Assembly: GCA_023430975.1 (NCBI GenBank)
Contig: JAEYYB010000024.1
Coordinates: forward strand, 34,891-98,890
Direction: 5' to 3'
Length of the DNA: 64,000 nt
DNA from: Bacillota bacterium
GTDB taxonomy: Bacteria > Bacillota > Clostridia > Acetivibrionales > DSM-2933
Positions 1-7,346 of this stretch are shown here, piece by piece. Position 1 is the first letter of the stretch. Every line of letters starts with the position of its first letter. Made by a program: the position numbers and the translations under genes. The notes under the pieces are model-generated. The model had not been told where the DNA came from. It made no database searches and saw only the letters and a program-made list of their open reading frames with translations.

Positions 1-116
1 TGGCCCCACAGCCTCTCACAATCTTTATTGCTACAGCAACCTTCGACCATGTCATTTAGCTTATTTTCCAGCTTGTCAATTAGTAACTCAAGTAACATCC
101 TATAATCTCTTTTCAT
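1..116 (-). CDS. Partial phage protein, N-terminal 38 residues only
   Basis: An open frame starts at an ATG (bases 116-114) and runs off the left edge. The start follows the previous gene's TAA with no gap (TAA then ATG), with a GAGG ribosome-binding sequence inside the end of that gene. The visible peptide begins MKRDYRMLLELLIDKLE and contains CC..C, too little to assign a family. It is coupled to the 117-911 gene and probably belongs to the same minus-strand prophage operon. Confidence 0.6.
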   Translation of the reverse strand, partial: MKRDYRMLLELLIDKLENKLNDMVEGCCSNKDCERLWG

Positions 117-911
117 TTAAATAACCTCAACTTTCAGTAAATTTTCAACAATAATATTTGTTATTTCCCTAGCGATTCTCGATTCTAGGAATTCCCCTGC
201 CATTAGGCCCTTAAATAATACCTTGCGGTAGGCTATCGGCAACTTATCATATATTAAGTCCTCAATGATTGAATTGTCATCAATTGTACCTTTAATAAAG
301 TCTATAATTTCCTCCGCTGAAGGGTTATGTTGTAAAAATGTCTTTATTTGGTTTGTTTCTCTCATTTTCCTCATTTCCGCCTCACTCCTAACTTCCCCAT
401 ATTTTAACTTGAATAGTTTTATTGCCCTGTCGGTTATTTTTTGCTTCATCTTCCAACGGCTGACACGGCTAATATGTGGATTTCCTTCCTCCAGAAATAT
501 CTTTTGTTTAGTTGTCAATGCCTCCGGCAACTCATTTTCTAGGAAATATAAAAATGCTGATTCATTATCGTCTGATAATGGCTGGATTGCCATTGACTCG
601 TCCAATTCGTTATAGTAAAAATTTTTGTCTCGAATAGTTTTGTTAAGATAGCTGAATAGTGCTTTCTTGTAACCTTCTATTGTTTGGTTATCTGTCTTGC
701 AATAGAAATTATCTTTAATTGCTTGCCAGGTTTTTATTTCATCTGAACAGTCACGAAGTTGGAATTTCAGTAAACTTTCTGTAAAATGGTACCAACCGTC
801 AATTGGGTTTTTCTGTATCATCCGGTCGATTATCTTATTTTTGCATCTTGCAGGACTTTCAAAACAATCTTGCAATATGAGATATTTTATTTGTCTGATC
901 TGTGTTTCCAT
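117..911 (-). CDS. Hypothetical phage protein, possibly helix-turn-helix
   Basis: A 264-residue soluble, mostly helical protein with no family I recognise. The start is placed at the ATG at 911 because AAGGGAG stands about 10 bases upstream; a longer reading to 965 has no such site. The middle part (LTTKQKIFLEEGNPHISR, then WKMKQKITDRAIKLF) looks like two helices around a turn, as in sigma region 4 or HTH proteins. This is only a shape resemblance. It is transcribed away from the replication genes, so it could belong to the lysogeny or regulatory arm. Confidence 0.65.
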   Translation of the reverse strand: METQIRQIKYLILQDCFESPARCKNKIIDRMIQKNPIDGWYHFTESLLKFQLRDCSDEIKTWQAIKDNFYCKTDNQTIEGYKKALFSYLNKTIRDKNFYYNELDESMAIQPLSDDNESAFLYFLENELPEALTTKQKIFLEEGNPHISRVSRWKMKQKITDRAIKLFKLKYGEVRSEAEMRKMRETNQIKTFLQHNPSAEEIIDFIKGTIDDNSIIEDLIYDKLPIAYRKVLFKGLMAGEFLESRIAREITNIIVENLLKVEVI

Positions 912-1036
912 ACCCTTCAACTCCCTTCGAATATAGAGTAGGCGGGTACTAAAAATCTCTAACACTTTTTCAGATAAAATTTAAAATTATTTTTATGGCT
1001 TATATAAAATAGGAAGGAATTCGTATTTTAAATTTT

Positions 1037-1069
1037 AGTTTACTTTTTGGCATTTAGATCGTATGTAAG
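1037..1069 (+). promoter_or_regulatory. Repeated promoter-like motif, copy 1
   Basis: TTTACT (1039-1044) is 17 bases from TATGTA (1062-1067), which resembles -35/-10 spacing. TTGGC follows the first box and ATCGTATGTAAG includes the second. The same arrangement recurs at 1214-1246 and, less exactly, at 8437-8468. Confidence 0.4.
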
Positions 1070-1117
1070 AATAGAATTGATTTTTCATTAAAAATTACCT
1101 CTAAAATACTTCACATT

Positions 1118-1148
1118 TACCCTGCCATTGTGGTGGGGTATTTTTTTT
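1118..1148 (+). terminator. Intrinsic terminator or attenuator in replication-operon leader
   Basis: A 10-base stem with two G-U pairs (1118-1127 with 1131-1140) and a 3-base loop is followed directly by eight T (1141-1148). It lies downstream of motif copy 1 and upstream of the first rightward gene. Confidence 0.65.
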
Positions 1149-1213
1149 ATAAAAACATTAAAAATGATGTTACATTTTTAGAAAGTGTCTATTCTATGTT
1201 CAGAAGATGAAAC

Positions 1214-1246
1214 AGTTTACTTTGGCGGAAATTCATCGTATGTAAG
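1214..1246 (+). promoter_or_regulatory. Repeated promoter-like motif, copy 2
   Basis: TTTACT (1216-1221) is 17 bases from TATGTA (1239-1244), inside an AGTTTACTTT...ATCGTATGTAAG block like copy 1. It ends only a few bases before the ribosome-binding site of the 1265 gene, leaving little room for a normal transcription start. It could instead be an operator or RNA-level element. Confidence 0.4.
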
Positions 1247-1264
1247 TGTAAAAGGGGTGATTCT

Positions 1265-1447
1265 ATGTACAAATGCTATTCAATTCGACTTTATAAGTTT
1301 CTACGAGATTATAAGCAACAACCACTTGACACTTTTGTTTGTGACAGAACGGGCCGCAAATGTTGGGCATTCAAAAAGACTGACAAACTTAAATCATTGT
1401 TGGATAAATGGGACAGGCTACCAGCCGAAAAGAAAGGAAGTATATGA
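1265..1447 (+). CDS. Small phage early protein (DUF5659-like)
   Basis: A 60-residue basic protein, MYKCYSIRLYKFLRDYKQQP..., containing C-D-R-T-G-R-K-C-W-A-F and ending in a helical stretch. The pattern resembles small phage proteins of the DUF5659 type found next to primase genes, an assignment from memory. AAAGGGGTG precedes the ATG at good distance. Its TGA overlaps the ATG of the primase/helicase gene (ATGA at 1444-1447), so the two are translationally coupled. An overlapping longer reading from 1185 in another frame is less likely because it lacks a ribosome-binding site. Confidence 0.7.
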   Translation: MYKCYSIRLYKFLRDYKQQPLDTFVCDRTGRKCWAFKKTDKLKSLLDKWDRLPAEKKGSI

Positions 1448-3345
1448 GTATGGGTAATTATGTAAAGTGTGCAGGATACACAAAATACAACATGTACACA
1501 GTAAAAACTGGATTGACTAGAGATATGGAGGGTTGCGACCTAAAAGCAATTAGGCAAGCAGCAAAAATTCCACTTGATAAAAACTGGTTACAGCGTATAG
1601 TAGATGCGGAATGTGCAGAAGATTGGTTAAAGGCCGGGGGTTGGATAGGTATGATCATCCCCGAAGGTTTTGTTGTGGTGGATGTCGATGACATGACCGA
1701 TGCAGAAACGATTGAATCAATACTACAATCCAGTGACCTTAAGTATTCACAGGTTAACACCCTAAAGGGTAAACAGTTCTTTTTTAAGGGCAATTTGAAC
1801 AAACAAAGCTGTGCTAAATGGTGCGGACTTGGATTACAAGTTGATTACAGGCTTGGGGGAAAAGGTCAGATAATCCTTCCTGAGTCGGAGCCTGAAATTA
1901 GATCATGGGCAATTAAACTCGACCTTGAAAACATGGACGAGCTTCCAAAATGGCTTGAGCCAATAAATGTCTCTAAAGACAATGAGCCAGATTTTAGCGA
2001 AGGAAACCGGAATACTGGTTTACACAGTCATGCAGTAAGGTTATTCGGACAAGGCTGGGTGGATGAAGAAGTCGAGGAAACGATTGATCTGATTAATTCT
2101 TTTATTTTAGATGAGCCTTTAGACTCAAACGAAATTAACACTATATTGAAGAGTGCCGCAACCTTTGCACAATCAAAAGAATTTTCTTCTAGTAATCCAG
2201 AAGAAAAAAAGCTGATAAATTCTGCTTTTGTAAAACGACAACTTGACAAATGGGGTATAACACTAAAATACGATGAACTACACCGTCAGATAAGCATTTC
2301 GGAGGGTGGCAAGACTCAACAGTTTACAGATATCCATGCAATAAAAATATATGATGGGTTCTTAACCAAAGGTATTGCCATTAGCAAAAATAAACTTTGG
2401 GATTTGCTCATTGTTATAGCACATCAAAATAGCTTCAATCCAGCCATAGACTATATATTGCAGTCTTTTGAGCAAATGACATGTTTTGATATAGATTATA
2501 TCAAAGAACTGTATTGCTGTCTTAACTTAAGGGACGAACATAAGTTATGTTACACCATGTTTCGAAAATGGCTTATTCAGTCTGTTTCTATCGCCTTTAA
2601 TCAAGGACAATTTAAGGCTGAAAATGTTTTAGTTCTCCAAGGAGGTCAGTCCATTGGTAAGACCACATTTTTGAAGGGGTTAGCACCCACTAACCTAGTA
2701 AAAGAAGGTGTAACACTTGACCCTGGTAATAAAGATTCAGTTTTAAGAGCTTTAGACCCTTGGATTTGTGAGTTAGGCGAACTTGATTCGACTTTAAAGT
2801 CAGAACAGGCAGCATTAAAAGCCTTTTTATCAGAATCACATGATTGTATTAGGCTTCCATACGAGAGGACAGCAGTTAAGACACCTAGACACACCACCTT
2901 TTGTGCTTCGGTTAATAAGTCAGAATTTCTGAAGGATGAAACAGGTGCAAGGAGATTCTGGATTCTTGAGCTAGAGTCTATAGATATGGATAAATTCACA
3001 ACATTAGATATGTCGAAAGTGTGGGGATATGCTTACTATCTATGGAAGAATAAGCTTGAAATTGGCTATTTAGACAGACAAGAAACAGCTATTTTAATGG
3101 ACATTAACACCAAATACGATGAGCAAACAGAAGCAATGATTTGGCTTGATTCAATCATTGATGAAGAGGCGGAGGAAAAAGAAATTCAGATGAAAGACCT
3201 TTTAGTGAAAGCAAAGAATGACTTTCCTAGTATAACCATGCGACAATTGAGTGCAGCAATAACACAACGCAGACTTCCTTACAAAATGATACGCAGAGCG
3301 AAATATATTCTTATTAAACTAAAATCTGAAGAATTACCATTTTAG
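1444..3345 (+). CDS. Primase-polymerase / VirE-type helicase
   Basis: A 633-residue phage replication protein. The N-terminal third looks like a bifunctional primase-polymerase (prim-pol) domain: GGWIGMIIPEGFVVVDVDD carries the acidic metal-binding residues (about 80-83), and the LKGKQFFFKG strand follows. The C-terminal half is a virulence-associated-protein-E (VirE) superfamily 3-type ATPase: Walker A GGQSIGKTT at about 400-408, the ELGELD acidic segment, then TTFCASVN and the RRFW motif (ETGARRFWILEL) typical of this family. It probably primes and unwinds at the phage origin. The ATG at 1444 is chosen because AAGGA sits upstream and it overlaps the preceding stop; the frame is open further upstream. 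The repeat-rich block just downstream fits a linked origin. Confidence 0.9.
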   Translation: MSMGNYVKCAGYTKYNMYTVKTGLTRDMEGCDLKAIRQAAKIPLDKNWLQRIVDAECAEDWLKAGGWIGMIIPEGFVVVDVDDMTDAETIESILQSSDLKYSQVNTLKGKQFFFKGNLNKQSCAKWCGLGLQVDYRLGGKGQIILPESEPEIRSWAIKLDLENMDELPKWLEPINVSKDNEPDFSEGNRNTGLHSHAVRLFGQGWVDEEVEETIDLINSFILDEPLDSNEINTILKSAATFAQSKEFSSSNPEEKKLINSAFVKRQLDKWGITLKYDELHRQISISEGGKTQQFTDIHAIKIYDGFLTKGIAISKNKLWDLLIVIAHQNSFNPAIDYILQSFEQMTCFDIDYIKELYCCLNLRDEHKLCYTMFRKWLIQSVSIAFNQGQFKAENVLVLQGGQSIGKTTFLKGLAPTNLVKEGVTLDPGNKDSVLRALDPWICELGELDSTLKSEQAALKAFLSESHDCIRLPYERTAVKTPRHTTFCASVNKSEFLKDETGARRFWILELESIDMDKFTTLDMSKVWGYAYYLWKNKLEIGYLDRQETAILMDINTKYDEQTEAMIWLDSIIDEEAEEKEIQMKDLLVKAKNDFPSITMRQLSAAITQRRLPYKMIRRAKYILIKLKSEELPF

Positions 3346-3346
3346 A

Positions 3347-3681
3347 TGTGAGGTATGTGAGGTATCATGTGAGGTATTATTTTACGATACCTCACCACCT
3401 CAAAAGCAGTATTCTCAATACTTGTAGTATACTGTGTGAGGTATGTGAGGTATTTTTATAATAATTTATTATTATTTAGTAGTGTAGTCACAAGTTGTGA
3501 CTTCTAGGAAATGTAAAAAAGCACTCCAAAGGTTAAAGCCTTGATATGACAGTATTGTGAATTGGGAGTAAATATATAATAAAAAAGTTAGAAAGTATAC
3601 CTCACATACCTCACCTAAACTTCAGAGCATTGATATGACTGTATTAGAAGGTAACAGTAATACCTCACCTGTGTGAGGTAT
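3347..3681. repeat. Iteron-like array of ten GTGAGGTAT repeats (candidate origin)
   Basis: Ten copies of GTGAGGTAT lie in 335 bases right after the replication gene. Plus-strand copies: 3347-3356, 3356-3365, 3368-3377, 3435-3444, 3444-3453 and 3673-3681. Minus-strand copies: 3387-3395, 3597-3606, 3606-3614 and 3660-3668. Several are head-to-tail at 9-base spacing, and 3660-3681 is an inverted pair. A second repeat, TTGATATGAC(A/T)GTATT, occurs at 3541-3556 and 3630-3645, with AT-rich stretches between. This is the usual look of a replicon or phage origin. An operator cluster is the main alternative. Confidence 0.7.
3486..3502. promoter_or_regulatory. 17-bp palindrome AGTCACAAGTTGTGACT
   Basis: A perfect palindrome around a central G within the repeat block. 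Its 15-base core GTCACAA-N-TTGTGAC occurs again at 7601-7615 inside the ORF6N gene. This is typical of a dimeric repressor site, but the protein is not known. Confidence 0.45.
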
Positions 3682-3687
3682 CGCCCC

Positions 3688-3705
3688 AAATCTTTCGATA
3701 AAGTT
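3688..3705. repeat. 18-bp repeat AAATCTTTCGATAAAGTT, copy 1
   Basis: An exact 18-base match to 7328-7345. Both copies lie about 70-110 bases upstream of an accessory gene (the HNH gene here, the ORF6N gene there) and contain an imperfect inverted repeat CTTTCGATAAAG. It may be a shared regulatory site or a recombination seam. Confidence 0.4.
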
Positions 3706-3796
3706 CATGTGACTTCTAAATATTTACAAAAACAACTCACAAGCAATTCACAAAAATCCAATTACCAAAAATTCAAATAAATGGAGGAATAAAATA

Positions 3797-4525
3797 ATGA
3801 ATAAAGAAGATATAAAAAGATGGTTAAGGGAAAATCCTGATGAAATAGATAGGATAGTAAATGAGGTTAAAACCCCAATGTACGATGAATTAAATCAAAT
3901 GTTTGAAGAAATAAGGGATGATATTAAAGCTATAGGAGAGAAAGATGATGAGTTAAAAGCATTAAGAGAACGGAAAAAGGAAAAGGTGGAAAAATTCAAT
4001 AACTCATTAAAAGGAAAGATACTAGATGAGAAAACTAATGAGCTATTAAATGAAATTTATTGGGGTAACTATTTTGGAATAACAAAGAAATTCAATATTA
4101 TAAAAAGTGTTGAATGTGTCTGCAGAATATGTGGATGTAAAGAAACTCTTAACCAACAAGCGAAAACTATAGTTCCAATACCAAAAGGATGGAATAAAGA
4201 AAAAGATGGCTTATTATGTAAATGGTGTTATGATGATTTAAAGGAAAAAGAAAGAAAAGAGCGGGCGGAGAGATTACAGAAAGAAAAAGATAGAATACAG
4301 GAATTAAAAACAATGCCTTATTTAGAGTATTTACAAACAGATCATTGGAAAGAAATAAGAAAGAAAAAGCTAGGAAAAGCATGGTATAAATGCGAAAAGT
4401 GCCAATCTAAAAAAGATCTTCATGTGCATCATATAACATATGCGAGACGAGGGGAAGAGAGAATGTCTGATTTAGAAGTGTTATGTAAAGACTGTCATGA
4501 AAAAGCTCATAATATAGCAAGCTAA
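3797..4525 (+). CDS. HNH endonuclease with zinc-ribbon and coiled-coil region
   Basis: A 242-residue protein. Residues 1-80 are charged and helical. A four-cysteine zinc site (CRIC ... CKWC) lies near 112-146. The C-terminus is an HNH nuclease domain: YKCEKCQSKKDLHVHH, then LEVLCKDCHEKAHN, giving the CxxC...HH...CxxCH pattern. Such genes are often homing-type or packaging-linked nucleases in phages. GGAGG stands 9 bases before the ATG. The gene is much richer in A (AAA, GAA, ATA, AGA codons) than the primase gene, which suggests separate acquisition. A terminator follows directly. Confidence 0.85.
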   Translation: MNKEDIKRWLRENPDEIDRIVNEVKTPMYDELNQMFEEIRDDIKAIGEKDDELKALRERKKEKVEKFNNSLKGKILDEKTNELLNEIYWGNYFGITKKFNIIKSVECVCRICGCKETLNQQAKTIVPIPKGWNKEKDGLLCKWCYDDLKEKERKERAERLQKEKDRIQELKTMPYLEYLQTDHWKEIRKKKLGKAWYKCEKCQSKKDLHVHHITYARRGEERMSDLEVLCKDCHEKAHNIAS

Positions 4526-4550
4526 GAAGCCTTAAAATGGCTTCTTTTTT
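4525..4550 (+). terminator. Terminator after HNH gene
   Basis: AGAAGCC / GGCTTCT stem (4525-4531 with 4539-4545) and a run of T. Nearly the same stem recurs at 4857-4882 and 9295-9319. Confidence 0.8.
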
Positions 4551-4616
4551 ATTTAGTCTAAATAATTTACCTTTAATTACCGATAAATATAAAAATAGTT
4601 ATTGGGAGGTATCAAA

Positions 4617-4841
4617 ATGAATATTATATTAAAAATAGGTGAAAAAGAAAGAAGATACCCACTATCTAGACGAAGCTTAGAGCTTGTGTTATTATGTGGT
4701 AAAATTGAGATTGAAGGAACTATTTATACTATAGAACATAAAGTTTTTGATCCCGAATCAAAAAGAATTTGTTTAACATTAGATGAAGATTTAAAAAGAT
4801 CAGCATTTTTTAATTCTGTTATCAAGAAAAAATTTAAATAA
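4617..4841 (+). CDS. Small phage protein of unknown function (moron-like)
   Basis: A 74-residue protein, MNIILKIGEKERRYPLS..., basic and beta-rich at the start, ending in KKKFK. I do not recognise a family. GGGAGG precedes the ATG at 4617; a 79-residue reading from 4602 would swallow that site. The gene stands alone between two terminators with the same stem sequence (4525-4550 and 4857-4882), the usual layout of an independently acquired phage cargo gene. Confidence 0.65.
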   Translation: MNIILKIGEKERRYPLSRRSLELVLLCGKIEIEGTIYTIEHKVFDPESKRICLTLDEDLKRSAFFNSVIKKKFK

Positions 4842-4856
4842 TTACAAGTGTTTATT

Positions 4857-4882
4857 AGGAAGCCATTTAGGCTTCTTTTTTT
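4857..4882 (+). terminator. Terminator before holin gene
   Basis: GAAGCC (4859-4864), loop ATTTA, GGCTTC (4870-4875), then seven T. Confidence 0.85.
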
Positions 4883-4883
4883 G

Positions 4884-4938
4884 TCTGTAAAAAGGTTAAC
4901 GTTTCGACTCTTCTATAATATAGAAAGAATTTTTTTAG
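4884..4938 (+). promoter_or_regulatory. Conserved promoter-like block upstream of holin
   Basis: TCTGTAAAAAGGTTAAC (4884-4900), then TATAAT (4914-4919) and TAGAAAGAAT (4921-4930). The same blocks at the same offsets precede the portal gene (11054-11100). The -10 box is good, but the -35 position (about 4891-4896, AAAGGT) is unlike the sigma-A consensus, so a phage activator or altered polymerase may recognise AAAGGTTAAC. Confidence 0.55.
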
Positions 4939-4951
4939 AGGGGTACAAGCA

Positions 4952-5476
4952 ATGAATGAAATATTAAATTATTTAAATAAGACTTTTACAAGCCTAAAAC
5001 CTGAAATTTCAGGTTTTTTTGCTGTAGTATGGTCGGGGGTTAACTATCTATTGTGGCCTGATGCAACATTTAAAGCTGCAAGTATATCAGTACTAATATG
5101 TATAGTCCTAGACATTTTGACCAAGTACTGGAGCCTATCCAGGGATGGTGGACTTATCAAAGCATTTAAGAACAAAGTTATTAATTCAAACACATTCTTC
5201 GTAAAAACCGCCCGGAAGCTGATTGTATATATGATAGTCCTTATATTATGTGGAGCTAGTTACCGCTTAACTCCTGTAGCTGGGATATCTATAATAACTG
5301 CAAGCATTATATATTCGATTATGTTTCTTAGAGAATGTATGTCAGTATTAGAAAACTTAAGAGACGGGGGCATATCTGACTTTAACTGGTTATTAGACAT
5401 ATTGAGAAGAAAAGAAAAACAGATATTAAATAACACGGAAGATGAACAAGGTAATGACAATACACCAACAATCTAA
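4952..5476 (+). CDS. Phage holin (Bacteriophage_holin_4 family)
   Basis: A 174-residue membrane protein with three or four hydrophobic segments (about 20-37, 43-60, 86-104 and 107-125) and a charged C-terminal tail. The order NEILNYLNKTFTSL...WSGVNYLLW...DILTKY matches the toxin-secretion/lysis holin family of Firmicutes phages, which form membrane lesions to release endolysin. GAGGGG precedes the ATG. Its site before the packaging genes, rather than after the tail genes, is unusual, and no endolysin is seen beside it. Confidence 0.8.
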   Translation: MNEILNYLNKTFTSLKPEISGFFAVVWSGVNYLLWPDATFKAASISVLICIVLDILTKYWSLSRDGGLIKAFKNKVINSNTFFVKTARKLIVYMIVLILCGASYRLTPVAGISIITASIIYSIMFLRECMSVLENLRDGGISDFNWLLDILRRKEKQILNNTEDEQGNDNTPTI

Positions 5477-5587
5477 TGAGCTACGTGACTAATTTAGTCA
5501 TCAGTTTAACAAGGTAATATAATTTCATTGCCTTGTACATAAATCGAAAATATGTCGATTTAAAGCGAATAATGGAGGATTGATTTT

Positions 5588-5740
5588 ATGATAAAAAAGG
5601 TTGCATCTAAAAGATTCTGGATATTGGTTGTGACACTTTTAACAGCTGTATGTATAACAGCAGGACTTCCAGACAACAAAATAGCTGAATTATCCAGCGG
5701 ACTGATTATATATCTATTAGGTGATGAAAGGACGGTATAA
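5588..5740 (+). CDS. Small single-span membrane protein
   Basis: A 50-residue protein, MIKKVASKRFWILVVTLLTA..., with one or two hydrophobic segments (residues 10-27 and 34-44). GGAGG lies 9 bases before the ATG and a strong terminator overlaps its stop codon. Next to the holin it could be a second lysis-related membrane protein, an inference from position and size only. Confidence 0.65.
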   Translation: MIKKVASKRFWILVVTLLTAVCITAGLPDNKIAELSSGLIIYLLGDERTV

Positions 5741-5760
5741 GTACCGTCCTTTGTTATTTT
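5727..5760 (+). terminator. Strong terminator
   Basis: A perfect 11-base stem (5727-5737 with 5742-5752) around the tetraloop TAAG, then a T-rich tail. It includes the stop codon of the preceding small gene. Confidence 0.85.
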
Positions 5761-5775
5761 TAAGGGGGCGTTGTA

Positions 5776-5937
5776 ATGACTGACATAGAAGGAGCACTTG
5801 GAAAGTTGGGTATTTCCACCCATGACAACGGGCGGGAAAAGACCTTTAAAGAAGTGATAATTGAGCTTCAAGATAAATATAAGCAACTAAACAGCACACA
5901 TAGAGAAGTTATTAGAAGGATGTTTTTTGATGATTGA
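5776..5937 (+). CDS. Small phage protein of unknown function
   Basis: A 53-residue charged protein, MTDIEGALGKLGISTHD..., with a helical C-terminal half. AAGGGGGCG precedes the ATG. It overlaps the next gene by 8 bases, so the two are probably co-translated. No family recognised. Confidence 0.6.
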   Translation: MTDIEGALGKLGISTHDNGREKTFKEVIIELQDKYKQLNSTHREVIRRMFFDD

Positions 5938-6814
5938 TGTAAATAAATTAGCTCAACAGTATTTTGATGATGAAGTTGAGCAGATGATTTTTATTAAAAC
6001 TTGTAAGACAATTTTACAACTGTACGAGACAAAAGACAATCTAGCAATATCCCTTAGCGGGGGAAAAGATTCTACTGTATTAATGCATTTATGTAAATTA
6101 CTAAATATAGATATACCAATTGTATTTTGTGACACAGGTCTTGAGTTTCCAGAAATAAAGGAATTTGCTTATATGTATGCAACTCAAATTGTAAAACCAA
6201 GTACAAATTTTTTTAAGATAACAAAGGAATACGGAATACCAGCAATTAGCAAAGAACAATCACGCTATGTTGCAGATGTTCAAAGTGAAACAGTGTCACA
6301 CAAAACTAAAGCAAAAAGACTTATCAGGAATGGAAAATTCTCAATATCACTAAAATATAGGTGGATTATAGATTCTAAATTCAAATTATCTGAAAAGTGC
6401 TGTTATCACTTGAAGAAAGCTCCATTAAAAAAACTAGGTTATTACTATATGACAGGCGAACGAGTACAGGAATCAAAGCTACGAAAGCAAAGTTATCATC
6501 AATGTATTCTTCCCAAAAAGGCTGTACCTTTAAGGTTATGGACTGAAAAAATGATTAACCAGTTTATTGACAGGGGCGGCTTTGATATATGTTCAATATA
6601 TAATGATTCAAGAATAACCAGGACAGGCTGTATGTTGTGCCTGTATGGGTGTCAGTACGATGATAAATGGAACTTGATTAAGGAAAAATACCCAAAGCAC
6701 TATAAAGTGGCTGAGCTACACGGATTAATTGAATTAAAAGACTTATTAACAGGCCAACAGTGTAAATGCTGTAAGAGGCCTGTTTCTTTATGTAATTGTG
6801 AGGTGACATTATGA
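5930..6814 (+). CDS. PP-loop PAPS-reductase-family protein
   Basis: A 294-residue member of the phosphoadenosine-phosphosulfate reductase/DndC-like PP-loop superfamily. The ATP-binding loop SGGKDS is at residues 43-48, followed by VFCDTGLEFPE. A cysteine-rich C-terminal half (EKCCYHLKK, TRTGCMLCLYGC, CKCCKRPVSLCNC) suggests zinc or Fe-S binding. Sulfate assimilation is unlikely on a phage; relatives are linked to nucleic-acid thiolation or other adenylation chemistry, but the substrate cannot be read here. The ATG at 5930 is preferred to the TTG at 5927. It overlaps the following HNH gene by ATGA, forming one accessory operon. Confidence 0.8.
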   Translation: MIDVNKLAQQYFDDEVEQMIFIKTCKTILQLYETKDNLAISLSGGKDSTVLMHLCKLLNIDIPIVFCDTGLEFPEIKEFAYMYATQIVKPSTNFFKITKEYGIPAISKEQSRYVADVQSETVSHKTKAKRLIRNGKFSISLKYRWIIDSKFKLSEKCCYHLKKAPLKKLGYYYMTGERVQESKLRKQSYHQCILPKKAVPLRLWTEKMINQFIDRGGFDICSIYNDSRITRTGCMLCLYGCQYDDKWNLIKEKYPKHYKVAELHGLIELKDLLTGQQCKCCKRPVSLCNCEVTL

Positions 6815-7131
6815 GTCAAGGAATACTCTTCAAATTCTATAACTCAACTTCGTGGAAGAAAGTACGAGAATTAGCATTACAGAGAGACAATTATTTATGT
6901 CAAAAATGTCTTAAGGAACACAGGATAACGGTGGCGGAAGTGGTCCACCATTTGCATGAAATAACACTAGAGAACTTGGACGAGTATGGGCTGGATTTGG
7001 ATAACTTAATCTCATGGTGTCGGGATTGCCACGAAATCCATCATTCAAGAAAATCACCTGACGATGAAGAGAGCGAGTATAATTTTGATGAGAACGGGGA
7101 GCTAATCCTAAGAAAGGATGTTAAAAGATGA
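6811..7131 (+). CDS. HNH endonuclease (packaging-type)
   Basis: A 106-residue HNH nuclease: FYNSTSWKKVRELAL, then CQKCL, VVHHLHEI, LDNLISWCRDCHEIHH. This compact form is typical of phage HNH proteins near terminase genes, which in some cos phages act with terminase in DNA cleavage. Start and stop both overlap the neighbours (ATGA junctions), so it is translated as part of the accessory operon. It is a different subfamily from the nuclease at 3797. Confidence 0.85.
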   Translation: MSQGILFKFYNSTSWKKVRELALQRDNYLCQKCLKEHRITVAEVVHHLHEITLENLDEYGLDLDNLISWCRDCHEIHHSRKSPDDEESEYNFDENGELILRKDVKR

Positions 7132-7277
7132 GCTTAGAAACAAAAATAAACTTAATAAAAGCATTGGAGGTTCTTTCAGATCGATATCTGAAAATGGTGT
7201 CGGGAGAAGTTAAATGTTTACCGGGTGAGAGAGAATTAATTATATCAGAAATAAGTATGCTCCGTAACATGCTATGA
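7128..7277 (+). CDS. Small phage protein of unknown function
   Basis: A 49-residue helical protein, MSLETKINLIKALEVLSDRY..., starting at an ATGA overlap with the HNH stop. No family recognised. Coupling to two upstream genes supports its being expressed. Confidence 0.6.
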   Translation: MSLETKINLIKALEVLSDRYLKMVSGEVKCLPGERELIISEISMLRNML

Positions 7278-7284
7278 CCGTTAT

Positions 7285-7308
7285 ACTGAGTGTAGATTTG
7301 CACTCAGT
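7285..7308. repeat. Hairpin after accessory operon
   Basis: An 8-base perfect inverted repeat, ACTGAGTG / CACTCAGT, with an 8-base loop. No T-run follows, so it is not a standard terminator. Confidence 0.4.
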
Positions 7309-7327
7309 GAATACATAAATAATATGT

Positions 7328-7345
7328 AAATCTTTCGATAAAGTT
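7328..7345. repeat. 18-bp repeat AAATCTTTCGATAAAGTT, copy 2
   Basis: An exact copy of 3688-3705, directly upstream of the promoter candidate at 7347. Confidence 0.4.
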
Positions 7346-7346
7346 G

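Larger units (their letters stand above)
912..1264. other. Divergent control region before the replication operon
   Basis: A 353-base gap between the leftward gene pair and the rightward replication genes. It holds two copies of a TTTACTTT..GTATGTAAG motif (1037-1069 and 1214-1246) and, between them, a plus-strand terminator hairpin (1118-1148). No plus-strand gene lies upstream of that hairpin in this window, so it may be a leader attenuator. I see no other gene here. Confidence 0.5.

Noticed and set aside
265..615. 116-codon plus-strand reading opposite the first complete gene
   Set aside because: Hydrophobic shadow frame without ribosome-binding site.
1185..1457. 90-codon reading overlapping the small early gene
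   Set aside because: Another frame of the same DNA; no ribosome-binding site, while the 1265 start has one and is coupled to the primase gene.
3347..3681. Short repeats considered as a CRISPR array
   Set aside because: Units are only 9-10 bases, occur in both orientations, and spacing is irregular; no cas genes nearby.
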